Source of the DNA: Cellulophaga omnivescoria
GTDB lineage: Bacteria > Bacteroidota > Bacteroidia > Flavobacteriales > Flavobacteriaceae
Direction of reading: 5' to 3'
Assembly (NCBI RefSeq): GCF_001999725.1
Contig: NZ_MDDP01000034.1
Span: forward strand, 1 to 64,000
Length of the DNA stretch: 64,000 nucleotides
The position numbers and the translations under genes were made by a program. Position 1 is the first letter of the stretch. Each line of letters starts with the position of its first letter. The notes below the pieces were generated by a model. It saw only the letters and a program-made list of their open reading frames with translations. It had not been told where the DNA came from and ran no database searches. Positions 39,175-47,891 of this stretch are shown in pieces.

Positions 39175-40821
39175 ATGGCATTACAGAACACCAACCCTAC
39201 TAAAACTGCCGCTTGGCAAAAACTACAAGAAAACTACAACAATACTAAAAACCTTAAGGTTAAAGATTTGTTTAAGGACGATGAAAATCGTGCTAAAAAA
39301 TTAACCATAAAAGATAACGATTTTATATTTGACTATTCTAAAAACAGAATTACAGAAGATACTGTAAAACACTTATTAGAATTGGCAAACCAGGTAAACC
39401 TAAAAGACGCCATAAAAAGCTATTTTAAAGGAGAGCCAATAAACCAAACTGAAGGTAGGGCTGTTTTACACACTGCTTTACGAGCAAAAAAATCTGACAT
39501 CGTTTTAGTTGATGGTAAAAACGTAATACCTGAAATTTATGCTGTTAAAGAAAAAATTAAAAATTACACAGAAAGTATAATTTCTGGCAAAAGTAAAGGC
39601 TACACAGGAAAAGCTTTTACAGATGTAGTAAATATTGGTATTGGAGGGTCTGATTTAGGACCTGCAATGGTTGTAGAATCTTTAAAGTTTTACAAAAACC
39701 ATTTAAAAATGCACTTTGTAAGTAATGTAGACGGAGACCACGTACACCAAATACTAAAAGAACTAAACCCAGAAACAACATTATTTGTAGTTGTATCTAA
39801 AACATTTACAACACAAGAAACATTAAGCAACGCTACAACTATAAAAAAATGGTTTTTAAATCCAGAATTTAAAACCAAAGAAAGCGATATTGCTTTACAT
39901 TTTGCTGCCGTATCTACAAATGCTGCTAAAATTGCAGAATTTGGTATAGATACCAATAATGTTTTTCCTATGTGGGATTGGGTTGGCGGACGTTTCTCTT
40001 TATGGAGCGCAGTTGGCTTAAGCATTGCGCTATCTGTAGGGTTCTCTAATTTTGATAGTCTTCTAATGGGCGCTAATGAAATGGATGAACACTTTAAAGA
40101 CACAGAGTTTTCAGAAAACATTCCAGTTATTTCTGCCTTACTAACTATATGGTATAACAATTTTTATAATGCAGAGACCGAGGCTATAATTCCTTACTCA
40201 CAGTACCTAAGTAGATTTTCTGCTTATTTGCAACAAGGTATTATGGAAAGTAATGGAAAAAGTGTAGACCGTAACGGTGATGCTGTAAACTACCAAACAG
40301 GTACTATTATTTGGGGAGAACCAGGAACTAACTCTCAGCACGCATTTTTTCAATTAATACACCAAGGCACCAAAGTTATTCCTGCAGAGTTTATAGGCTT
40401 TAAAGAATCACTATTTGGAGACCAAGACCATCAAGACAAACTAATGGCTAACTTTATTGCACAAACAGAAGCACTTTTAAATGGTAAAACTAAAGAAGAA
40501 GTACTCACAGAGTTAAAAGCAAAAGGGCTATCAGATGAAGAAATAACAGAACTACTACCTTTTAAAGTTTTTGAAGGTAATAAACCAACAACTACGCTAC
40601 TAATAAACAAATTAACGCCAAAAAGTTTAGGAAAATTAATAGCTCTTTACGAACATAAGATATTTGTTCAAGGCATTATTTGGAACATTTTTAGCTACGA
40701 CCAATGGGGTGTTGAATTAGGCAAACAATTAGCCAATACTATTTTAAAAGATATAAATTCTGACAAAAATGGAACACATGACCCATCTACACTACAAATT
40801 TTAGACTCCTATAAAAAATAG
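39175..40821 (+). CDS. pgi: Glucose-6-phosphate isomerase
   Basis: It interconverts glucose-6-phosphate and fructose-6-phosphate in glycolysis and gluconeogenesis. The 548-aa protein is of the large bacterial type with two SIS-like folds: IGIGGSDLGPAMV for phosphate binding, the SKTFTTQETLSNA loop, QQGIMESNGKS with the catalytic Glu region, and WGEPGTNSQHAFFQLIHQGT with the catalytic His. The C-terminal GVELGK (about 513) carries the active-site Lys. Last gene of the DUF3108-TDO-M23 run. A long perfect hairpin follows. Confidence 0.97.
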   Translation: MALQNTNPTKTAAWQKLQENYNNTKNLKVKDLFKDDENRAKKLTIKDNDFIFDYSKNRITEDTVKHLLELANQVNLKDAIKSYFKGEPINQTEGRAVLHTALRAKKSDIVLVDGKNVIPEIYAVKEKIKNYTESIISGKSKGYTGKAFTDVVNIGIGGSDLGPAMVVESLKFYKNHLKMHFVSNVDGDHVHQILKELNPETTLFVVVSKTFTTQETLSNATTIKKWFLNPEFKTKESDIALHFAAVSTNAAKIAEFGIDTNNVFPMWDWVGGRFSLWSAVGLSIALSVGFSNFDSLLMGANEMDEHFKDTEFSENIPVISALLTIWYNNFYNAETEAIIPYSQYLSRFSAYLQQGIMESNGKSVDRNGDAVNYQTGTIIWGEPGTNSQHAFFQLIHQGTKVIPAEFIGFKESLFGDQDHQDKLMANFIAQTEALLNGKTKEEVLTELKAKGLSDEEITELLPFKVFEGNKPTTTLLINKLTPKSLGKLIALYEHKIFVQGIIWNIFSYDQWGVELGKQLANTILKDINSDKNGTHDPSTLQILDSYKK

Positions 40822-40840
40822 AAACCACCTACTAAAATTA

Positions 40841-40884
40841 TTAAAATGGCGTTGATAACTTATTGTTTATCAACGCCATTTTAA
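40841..40884 (+). terminator. 18-bp perfect hairpin after pgi
   Basis: TTAAAATGGCGTTGATAA pairs completely with the sequence at 40867-40884 around an 8-nt loop, 19 nt after the pgi stop. The T-rich side lies in the stem (CATTTTAA), so it probably terminates pgi. Its length is unusual for this genome. Confidence 0.7.
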
Positions 40885-40897
40885 CTTAAATTTATGT

Positions 40898-40905
40898 TAT
40901 TTTTG
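40898..40905 (+). promoter_or_regulatory. -7 box upstream of the first TonB receptor of the nuclease locus
   Basis: TATTTTTG followed by C is an exact TAnnTTTG match 91 nt before the receptor start. A second weaker candidate (TTTTG at 40957-40961) lies closer. The box abuts the inverted repeat at 40906-40933. Confidence 0.35.
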
Positions 40906-40933
40906 CGTTAACTGATTTAACATTCTGTTAACG
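40906..40933. promoter_or_regulatory. Inverted repeat CGTTAAC ... GTTAACG
   Basis: Seven-bp arms at 40906-40912 and 40927-40933 are separated by 14 bp, so the centres are about two helical turns apart, as expected for a dimer-binding operator. It lies directly downstream of a -7 box and 63 bp before the receptor start. Confidence 0.4.
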
Positions 40934-40996
40934 TACAAGTAGTATAAATTATACACTTTTGTGCCGTTAATAAAAAAACTAAAGAACAAAAGAAAA

Positions 40997-43528
40997 ATGA
41001 AAAAAAAGTACTTCGTTTTTGTCGCTATGTTATTATGTACGGCATTCGCATTTTCTCAAGGAACCATCACTGGTAAAATTATGGATGGTGATTTAGGAGG
41101 ACCTCTACCAGGAGCAAGTGTAGTTGTAAAAGGAACTACAAATGGTATGGCTGCCGATTTTGACGGTAACTTTACTATTTCTGCACCTAGTAACTCTGGT
41201 GTATTAGTTGTATCATACATAGGATACATCACCAAAGAAGTAAGCTTTAATGCTGTTGGAGATTTAGGTAAAATTACATTAATGCCAGACGCTGAAGCTC
41301 TAGAAGAAGTTGTTATTGTAGCTTCTGTAGCTGTAGACAGAAAAACTCCGGTTGCTGTTTCTACTATTAAAGCTGCTGACATTGAATTAAAATTAGGAAC
41401 TCAAGAATTTCCTGAGGTATTAAAATCTACACCTGGTGTATACGCTACTAAATCTGGTGGTGGTTTTGGTGATGGTAGAATTAACCTTAGAGGTTTTGAT
41501 TCTGAAAACGTTGCTGTAATGATTAACGGTGTACCTGTTAACGATATGGAAAACGGTAGAGTATACTGGAGTAACTGGGCTGGTTTATCAGACGTTACTT
41601 CTTCTATGCAAGTACAAAGAGGTTTAGGTGCTTCTAAAGTAGCTGTACCTTCTATTGGTGGTACAATTAACATCTTATCTAAAACTACTGACGTAGAAAG
41701 AGGTGGTAGTATTATTGGTGGTGTTGGTAACGACGGATACCAAAAATATGGTGCTACAATATCAACAGGTTTAATGGATAATGGATTTGCTGCAACAGTA
41801 TCTGCATCTAAAACAACTGGTGAAGGTTATGTAGATGGTACACAATTTAATGGTTTTAACTACTTTGTGAACATATCTAAGCAAATTAACGACGATCACA
41901 AATTATCTTTAACTTCTTTTGGTGCACCACAAACACACGGTCAACGTCAAAACAGAAGTTCTATTGACACTTACAGAAATGCTGAAAGTGGTATTAGATT
42001 TAACCCAGATTGGGGATACAAAAACGGTCAAGTTACTCATATAGAAGATAACTTCTACCACAAATCTCAAACATCTTTAAACCACTATTGGAATATTGAT
42101 GACAAATCTATTTTATCTTCTGCTTTATATGCCTCTTGGGGTAAAGGTGGTGGTGGTGGTACTGCTGGTAACACAGACTTATTTAACACTAGATTAGGTG
42201 GTTTTGATCAACCAGTAGACTTAGACAACATCGTAGAAATTAACCGTGAAAACGGTCGTCAAGGTTTTGGATCTGAGGCATACTTAAGAGCATCTATAAA
42301 CAACCACGAGTGGTTTGGATTTTTATCTACTTACAAAAACTCTTTAACTGAAAACTTAGATTTATTAGTAGGTATTGACTTAAGAGATTACACAGGAGAT
42401 CACTATTCTGAAGTTACTGATTTATTAGGTGGTAGCTATGCATTAGATAATGACAACGAGAATAACCCAAATGCTAGATTACAAGTTGGTGACAAGCGTC
42501 AGTACCACAACGTTGGTAATGTAGGCTGGCAAGGTTTCTTTGCACAAGCAGAGTACTCACAAGACAAGCTTTCTGCATTTTTATCTACAGCTATCTCAAA
42601 CACATCTTACCAAAGAATAGATTACTTTAACTATTTAGACTCTGATCCTGATCAGAAGACAGACAGATATAACTTTTTAGGTTATAGTGTAAAAGGTGGT
42701 GCTAACTACAATTTAGATGACAACCATAATGTTTTTGCTAACATTGGTTACTTTGAAAAGGCTGCAAACTTTGGCGGTGTATTTGTTGGATTTGACAACG
42801 AAAACCAAAACCCAGATGCAGAAAACCAAAAAATATTTAGCGCAGAAATAGGATACGGTTACCGTAGTGAAAAATTAGCTGCAAACCTTAACATTTACAG
42901 AACTACTTGGAATGACAGAACTGAAACAGCTACATTTAACAATCCTGATGGAACTTTAGGTACTGCAAACATATTAGGAGTAAATGCATTGCACCAAGGT
43001 ATAGAATTAGACTTTACTTATAGAGCTACAGAAGAGTTAACAATAACAGGTATGGCTTCTTTAGGAGACTGGAGATGGCAAAACAATGTTACTGATGTAG
43101 AAATTTTTGACGAAGATCAAAATTTAGTTAATACTGTAGATATCTTTATTAAAGACTTACGTGTTGGTGATGCTGCACAAACTACAATGGCTTTAGGACT
43201 TAACTACGAAGTTATGCCTAAAACTAACTTAATCATAGATTACAACTACTATGATAACTTATACGCTAACTACGATCCTAGTGACCGTGGAGACTCTTCT
43301 ACACCAGAAGCTTGGAAAGTTCCAGATTATGGTTTATTTGACGCTGGTTTAAGACACGGTTTCAAATTAGGTGAATATGATACAACTATCACTTTAAGAA
43401 TGAACAATGTATTTGATACAAGATACATTGCAGATGCGCAAGATGGTTCTGATCACGACGCATTAACAGCTAGCGTTTTCTACGGTTTTGGTAGAACTTT
43501 TAGTGTTAGCACAAAAATTAGATTTTAA
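40997..43528 (+). CDS. TonB-dependent receptor with carboxypeptidase-like N-domain
   Basis: About 843 aa from the ATG giving MKKKYFVFV, the first codon of the signal peptide; a GTG 36 bp upstream gives an unlikely charged extension. Domain order: signal, CarboxypepD_reg-like domain (GTITGKIMDGDLGGPLPGAS), plug with GGGFGDGRINLRGFDSEN and NDMENGRVYWSNWAGL, then the barrel ending in VSTKIRF. The plug motif NDMENG...WSNWAGL is shared, in altered form, with the second receptor of this block. It is followed 19 bp later by a repeat lipoprotein in the position usually held by SusD, then by nucleases. Confidence 0.93.
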   Translation: MKKKYFVFVAMLLCTAFAFSQGTITGKIMDGDLGGPLPGASVVVKGTTNGMAADFDGNFTISAPSNSGVLVVSYIGYITKEVSFNAVGDLGKITLMPDAEALEEVVIVASVAVDRKTPVAVSTIKAADIELKLGTQEFPEVLKSTPGVYATKSGGGFGDGRINLRGFDSENVAVMINGVPVNDMENGRVYWSNWAGLSDVTSSMQVQRGLGASKVAVPSIGGTINILSKTTDVERGGSIIGGVGNDGYQKYGATISTGLMDNGFAATVSASKTTGEGYVDGTQFNGFNYFVNISKQINDDHKLSLTSFGAPQTHGQRQNRSSIDTYRNAESGIRFNPDWGYKNGQVTHIEDNFYHKSQTSLNHYWNIDDKSILSSALYASWGKGGGGGTAGNTDLFNTRLGGFDQPVDLDNIVEINRENGRQGFGSEAYLRASINNHEWFGFLSTYKNSLTENLDLLVGIDLRDYTGDHYSEVTDLLGGSYALDNDNENNPNARLQVGDKRQYHNVGNVGWQGFFAQAEYSQDKLSAFLSTAISNTSYQRIDYFNYLDSDPDQKTDRYNFLGYSVKGGANYNLDDNHNVFANIGYFEKAANFGGVFVGFDNENQNPDAENQKIFSAEIGYGYRSEKLAANLNIYRTTWNDRTETATFNNPDGTLGTANILGVNALHQGIELDFTYRATEELTITGMASLGDWRWQNNVTDVEIFDEDQNLVNTVDIFIKDLRVGDAAQTTMALGLNYEVMPKTNLIIDYNYYDNLYANYDPSDRGDSSTPEAWKVPDYGLFDAGLRHGFKLGEYDTTITLRMNNVFDTRYIADAQDGSDHDALTASVFYGFGRTFSVSTKIRF

Positions 43529-43547
43529 TTAAAAAAGTATATTTAAG

Positions 43548-44681
43548 ATGAAAAAAATTATTTATTCACTAATCGCAATTGGGTTATTCTTAACCTCTTG
43601 CGACCCAATGGAAGACATTAACAAAGAGTTAAATGTTTTAAATGCTATTGACTCTGAGATAGGAAACATTGAGTATACATTTACTGAGGACGATTACAAA
43701 GATTTCTTTGAGTTTGACTTTGCTAACTTTAGTTCTGTAGACGATGCAAAAGCATTAATACCTAACTACTTAACAGAAACTTACCCATTTTTAGGTGTAA
43801 CTTACGATAATGATATAGAAATTGAGCAGGTTTCTACAGCTTTAGTTACTTTTGATTGGTACAACAGAATACCAACTTATGAAGCAGAAATTAGAGTATT
43901 AACTGCAGAAGAACATAATGAAATTACAGGTCAAACATTTGGAAATTTTTCTGATGAAGATCATGTATTTGAGTTCTTAGCTGCTGAATACCCTGCTGCT
44001 GAAGAAGGTGATTTTGTTTCTTTACGTTATGAGTACTACGCTGGTAGTACTACTGAGCTTACAGATGGTTTCTTATTTGAAAACGGAGAGTGGACTAGAT
44101 TTGTTGGTTTTACACCTGCAGAATATAACGCAATGGGAGAAAGCTACCCTAACTTTTCTAGCCATGATGAAGCAGCTTTAAAAATACCTGTTACTTTACC
44201 AGAACGTTTTAAATTTGACGCTAAAGAAGCTGGTGATATTGTAGTTGCAACTTATGAGCTTTACACTAAAGTAGGAGAAGATGCAGACGGTAACGACATT
44301 AGAGGAACTGTTACTTACACTAGCAATTTTATATTTGACGGTGCTAACTGGTCTAAATACAATAATGTTGCTACAGAAACTATTCAGTTTGCTCATGACG
44401 GTACTACTTGGGTACCAGACAACACAATTAAATATACGTTAACTGCTGCAGATTACGCTTCAGTAGGAAACGGACAGTATAACAATTTTGATGTAAGAGA
44501 AGGAAAAGCTGAAGCTACAGTTGAATCTAGATTAGCTAAAATAAATACAATTTTATTAGCTAACTTCCCTGATGCTGAGGAAGGTCAAAAATTCTCAGTA
44601 ACATACAGTGTATATTCAGGTTCTAATGAAGTTTGGATTATGAATGTTATTTTAGAAGGTGGAGCATACGTTCTACAATAA
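43548..44681 (+). CDS. Lipoprotein made of four internal repeats, TonB-receptor partner
   Basis: A 377-aa lipoprotein (lipobox LTSC, Cys18). Residues 41-377 contain four copies of one module: a T-x-(E/A)-(D/E)-Y/H start, an NF(S) step, a helix, then EEG and a Y-x-Y strand pair ending in (F/L)xxGxW or similar. Boundaries are about 41-116, 117-187, 188-293 and 294-377. Copies 2 and 4 are closest. No SusD TPR fold is seen. Transcribed right after the TonB receptor and ended by a strong terminator. I do not recognise the family; ligand capture at the cell surface is an inference from position. Confidence 0.7.
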   Translation: MKKIIYSLIAIGLFLTSCDPMEDINKELNVLNAIDSEIGNIEYTFTEDDYKDFFEFDFANFSSVDDAKALIPNYLTETYPFLGVTYDNDIEIEQVSTALVTFDWYNRIPTYEAEIRVLTAEEHNEITGQTFGNFSDEDHVFEFLAAEYPAAEEGDFVSLRYEYYAGSTTELTDGFLFENGEWTRFVGFTPAEYNAMGESYPNFSSHDEAALKIPVTLPERFKFDAKEAGDIVVATYELYTKVGEDADGNDIRGTVTYTSNFIFDGANWSKYNNVATETIQFAHDGTTWVPDNTIKYTLTAADYASVGNGQYNNFDVREGKAEATVESRLAKINTILLANFPDAEEGQKFSVTYSVYSGSNEVWIMNVILEGGAYVLQ

Positions 44682-44703
44682 TAGGCTAACATTTTAAAAA
44701 ATT

Positions 44704-44737
44704 AACCTCTGTCTATAACTAGACAGAGGTTTTTTTA
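44704..44737 (+). terminator. Strong terminator after the repeat lipoprotein
   Basis: A 12-bp perfect stem AACCTCTGTCTA / TAGACAGAGGTT with a TAAC loop and a following T run, 23 nt past the stop. Confidence 0.95.
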
Positions 44738-44822
44738 TTAATACAGTTTAATATCAAAAAAAACAAAAAGCTTAAATTAGCAGAATATTATTTTATAAGT
44801 ATCAATTTACTATTAAGACGAG

Positions 44823-46202
44823 ATGATGATGAAATTTATTTTAAATATTAAAAACTACGCATACACTATACTATTATCAGTTATTATGTTAGGATGCAGT
44901 AGCTCTGATGGAGGTACAGAACAACCAGACCCAGACCCAACTCCTGTAAACAAACCAATTGCTGTAGATGATGAAGTAACAGGTATAGAAAACGAAGATT
45001 TAATTATAAGTAACCTTTTAGAAAATGATTCTAGAATAGGAGCCAAAATAACTTCTTTTGACGCTACCAGCACTGGTGGCGCCACAATTATTGAAAATAG
45101 AGATGGCACATACACATATACTCCTAAAGCAGATTTTATAGGCGTTGATTCATTTACATACACAATATGTGATACTGAAGAAACTCCCAACTGTTCTACA
45201 GCTACAGTAACAGTTTCTATTGTAGATGAAGGAGACCCTCTAGCAGTAGATGATGCCTATGCAACAGTAGAAAATACAGCTACCACAATTACAACTGCTT
45301 TAGATAACGACACTATTATTGATGATGCTATATTAACTTCTGTAGACGGCAGTGGATCTAGTGGAACTGTAGAACTTAACAGTAACGGAGAAATTGTGTA
45401 TATACCACAAAGCAACTTTACTGGTAACGATACTTTTACATATACCATTTGTGATAACGATAAGCCTAATGCTACTTGCTCAACAGCAACAATTACTATT
45501 ACGATTGCCGAAAAACTAAGTTTTAATATACCCGCAGAATTACAAGAATATTATTCTAACGTTGCTTTTAGCAACAATGCAGAAGTTACCTTAAACGCTT
45601 TAAAAGAGCACACAACTAACAAACACACAACTATTTTATCTTACGGGCAAAGACACAATTATTTGTATAACGCAGACGAAGATGAAACTATAGCAGACAA
45701 CGTAATTTTAATGTATTCGGGTGAAAGTAGAGACCACAGAGAATATCAGTCAGGTTCTAATAGTCATTCTCCACAAACATTTAATACAGAACATATTTTC
45801 CCACAGTCTAAATTAGGTTCTAATATCGCAGTTTCAGATTTACACCATTTACGTTCTTGTGATGCTATTGTAAATGAAGACAGAAGTAATTTTGCGTATA
45901 CAGATGGCTCTGGGGATTACAAACTAGTAGGCACCAACAAATGGTATCCTGGTGACGATTGGAGAGGAGATGTTGCACGTATGGTACTTTACTTAAATAT
46001 TAGATATAATGAAGATATTACACAAGTAGGCACATTAGATTTATTTTTAGAATGGAATGTAGCAGACCCAGTATCTGGTTTCGAAATTCAACGTAATAAC
46101 GTAATTGAAGAGGCACAAGGAAACCGAAACCCATTTATAGACAATCCTTATTTAGCTACAATTATTTGGGGTGGTAACGAAGCAGAAAATAAATGGGAAT
46201 AA
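44823..46202 (+). CDS. Surface lipoprotein endonuclease I with two Ig/cadherin-like repeats
   Basis: A 459-aa lipoprotein: signal ending MLGC, then SSSDGG. Three consecutive ATGs could start it. Residues about 45-135 and 140-230 are two similar beta domains, each opening VDD...T.EN...L.ND and closing FTYTICD...CSTATxTxxI. The C-terminal 225 residues are an endonuclease I (EndA/NucM) domain with SYGQRHNYLY, the metal-site NTEHIFPQS and DLHHLR. This would degrade DNA at the cell surface. No type IX sorting domain follows; the lipid anchor retains it. It has neighbours on both sides of TonB receptors. Confidence 0.9.
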   Translation: MMMKFILNIKNYAYTILLSVIMLGCSSSDGGTEQPDPDPTPVNKPIAVDDEVTGIENEDLIISNLLENDSRIGAKITSFDATSTGGATIIENRDGTYTYTPKADFIGVDSFTYTICDTEETPNCSTATVTVSIVDEGDPLAVDDAYATVENTATTITTALDNDTIIDDAILTSVDGSGSSGTVELNSNGEIVYIPQSNFTGNDTFTYTICDNDKPNATCSTATITITIAEKLSFNIPAELQEYYSNVAFSNNAEVTLNALKEHTTNKHTTILSYGQRHNYLYNADEDETIADNVILMYSGESRDHREYQSGSNSHSPQTFNTEHIFPQSKLGSNIAVSDLHHLRSCDAIVNEDRSNFAYTDGSGDYKLVGTNKWYPGDDWRGDVARMVLYLNIRYNEDITQVGTLDLFLEWNVADPVSGFEIQRNNVIEEAQGNRNPFIDNPYLATIIWGGNEAENKWE

Positions 46203-46250
46203 GTCAAAAAAACCTTATTTTTTATTACTTTTATAGTTAAACAATTTACT

Positions 46251-46688
46251 ATGTATACTACAATTTTAAACTTACATTCTTACTTTGCTTTTATAGTTTT
46301 AGCTATCTTAATTTTAGCTGTTATAAATGCTATTTCTGGGTTAACATCTAAAAGGGATTTTAACTTAGGTAAAGACTTTAGAGTGTCATTATTTGCACTA
46401 ATATTATCGCATTTACAGCTACTAATTGGCCTAATTTTATTTTTTGTATCGCCTAACGGATTAGAAGCAATTACAAGCAACGGAATGGGCGGACTAAGTT
46501 CTGCAGCTCGTTTGCTAGCCGTAGAGCATCCATTTATAAACATAATTGCAATAGTACTTATTACAATTGGGTGGTCTAAACACAAAAAAGTAATGGAGAG
46601 CGCTAAAAAATTTAAATTAATAGCCATTTTTTATGGCTTAGGATTACTATGCCTTTTAAGTAGAATTCCTTGGGGACAATGGTTTTAA
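46251..46688 (+). CDS. Four-helix membrane protein, cytochrome-b-like
   Basis: A 145-aa membrane protein with four hydrophobic helices. Histidines lie in or near the helices (NLHSYFAF in helix 1, SHLQLLIG in helix 2, VEHPFINI in helix 3, WSKHKK after it), the arrangement that leads databases to label such proteins cytochrome b-like. Haem binding is not demonstrated. It ends WGQWF. It stands between the endonuclease I gene and the convergent EEP nuclease gene, and a bidirectional terminator follows. Whether it belongs to the nuclease locus is unclear. Confidence 0.65.
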   Translation: MYTTILNLHSYFAFIVLAILILAVINAISGLTSKRDFNLGKDFRVSLFALILSHLQLLIGLILFFVSPNGLEAITSNGMGGLSSAARLLAVEHPFINIIAIVLITIGWSKHKKVMESAKKFKLIAIFYGLGLLCLLSRIPWGQWF

Positions 46689-46712
46689 AATAAATACAAA
46701 AAACAAAATACT

Positions 46713-46747
46713 AAAAAACCAAGTGATACACTTCACTTGGTTTTTTT
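46713..46747. terminator. Bidirectional terminator
   Basis: A 14-bp stem AAAAAACCAAGTGA / TCACTTGGTTTTTT with a short loop and T or A runs on both sides, between two convergent genes. Confidence 0.9.
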
Positions 46748-46764
46748 GCCTAAAAGCAGACAAA

Positions 46765-47826
46765 TTAATTATCCTGTTTTCTAATTAAATAAATATAAAC
46801 TGGAAAATGATCACTATAACCACCAGTATAACTACCACCAGAATAAGTTCTTTTAGGGTAACCTTTATACCTACCCTTATCGGTTATTAAAAAAGGTGCT
46901 GAATATATAAATGCCTTCCAAAAGGAGTATGTTTTACGCTCTTTATTTACAAGGTTACCTGTAAAATAAATTTGATCAAAAATATTCCATTTATCTCTAT
47001 AAGCTAAGGAACCTTCACCTTTCCTGTACAACTCATCCATAGGATTAAACAATATACTATCTGAAACCTTTTTTAATCTACCTTCAGTTTGTAGCACCTT
47101 TTTAAAACTCTTGTTAATTGGGTCATCATTAAAGTCGCCCATACTAATAATTTTAGCATTTATATTTAAACGCCTAACAGAGTCTATAATCTTTTTATTA
47201 AGCTTAGCCGCCGCAATTCTATTAGGCCTACTACGGGCTTCACCTCCACTTCTAGATGGCCAATGGTTTACTATAAAGTAAACCTCCTCATCATCTAACA
47301 AACCACCAACAATTAATTGGTCTCTTGTATAGTCCCTATAATTATTATCCTTAAACAATAATAGCCTATGACTTTTAAATGATGTTGGTATAAAAGCATC
47401 CTTTTTATAAAGCAACGCTACATCAATACCTCTTTCATCAGGAGAGTTATAATGTATAACTCCATACCCCTTATTTATTAATGCTGGTTGCTGAATTAAA
47501 TCTGTTAAAACCGTATCATTTTCCACCTCACAAACACCAATTATATCTGGAGATGAATTAGTAACACTACTACCAATTTTAGCCAATGTAGTAGACATAT
47601 TTTTAAGTTTTGCCATATACCTACCGCTAGTCCACTTATCTTTTCCTAATGGCGTACGATCATCATCAAAAGTATTAGGATTATTAATTGTGTCAAATAA
47701 ATTTTCCAAATTGTAAAAAGCAATAGTTCTAATTTGATAACGTTGGTTAGACTGAGCCATTAAATCCAACTCTGTACATAAAAAAATTATCAAGAAAAAA
47801 CTTATATATTTACATTTGATATTCAT
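46765..47826 (-). CDS. Secreted endonuclease/exonuclease/phosphatase family protein
   Basis: A 353-aa protein with a signal peptide (1-24, ending MAQ) and an EEP-fold domain (PF03372/PF19580). All key positions are visible: IAFYNLENLFD, CEVEND with the metal-binding Glu, VNHWPSRSGG with the catalytic His, MGDFNDDP with the Asp/Asn pair, and GYSDHFPVYI with the final Asp-His. DNase, RNase or phosphodiesterase activity is possible. It diverges from the second TonB receptor over a 65-bp gap containing a 16-bp palindrome, suggesting shared control. Confidence 0.9.
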   Translation of the reverse strand: MNIKCKYISFFLIIFLCTELDLMAQSNQRYQIRTIAFYNLENLFDTINNPNTFDDDRTPLGKDKWTSGRYMAKLKNMSTTLAKIGSSVTNSSPDIIGVCEVENDTVLTDLIQQPALINKGYGVIHYNSPDERGIDVALLYKKDAFIPTSFKSHRLLLFKDNNYRDYTRDQLIVGGLLDDEEVYFIVNHWPSRSGGEARSRPNRIAAAKLNKKIIDSVRRLNINAKIISMGDFNDDPINKSFKKVLQTEGRLKKVSDSILFNPMDELYRKGEGSLAYRDKWNIFDQIYFTGNLVNKERKTYSFWKAFIYSAPFLITDKGRYKGYPKRTYSGGSYTGGYSDHFPVYIYLIRKQDN

Positions 47827-47852
47827 TTTATTAGCAATTTTTCATATAAAAA

Positions 47853-47868
47853 TAAGGAAATTTCCTTA
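47853..47868. promoter_or_regulatory. 16-bp perfect palindrome between nuclease and TonB receptor genes
   Basis: TAAGGAAATTTCCTTA is a perfect inverted repeat without spacer, in the 65-bp gap between divergent genes. It is 26 bp from the nuclease start and 23 bp from the receptor start, so one bound factor could control both. Confidence 0.5.
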
Positions 47869-47871
47869 AAA

Positions 47872-47891
47872 AACTCTATTTTCACAGAGTT
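47872..47891 (+). promoter_or_regulatory. Hairpin directly before the second receptor start
   Basis: AACTCT (47872-47877) pairs with AGAGTT (47886-47891), ending at the base before the ATG. In a transcript it would fold just in front of the start codon. A translational effect is possible but untested. Confidence 0.3.

Noticed and set aside
39690-40160. 156-codon open frame antisense to pgi
   Set aside because: It lies wholly inside a clear pgi gene, has no recognisable domain, and its composition mirrors the opposite strand.
43548-44681. SusD homologue after the TonB receptor
   Set aside because: No TPR-type helical fold or SusD signature; the protein is built from four alpha/beta repeats.
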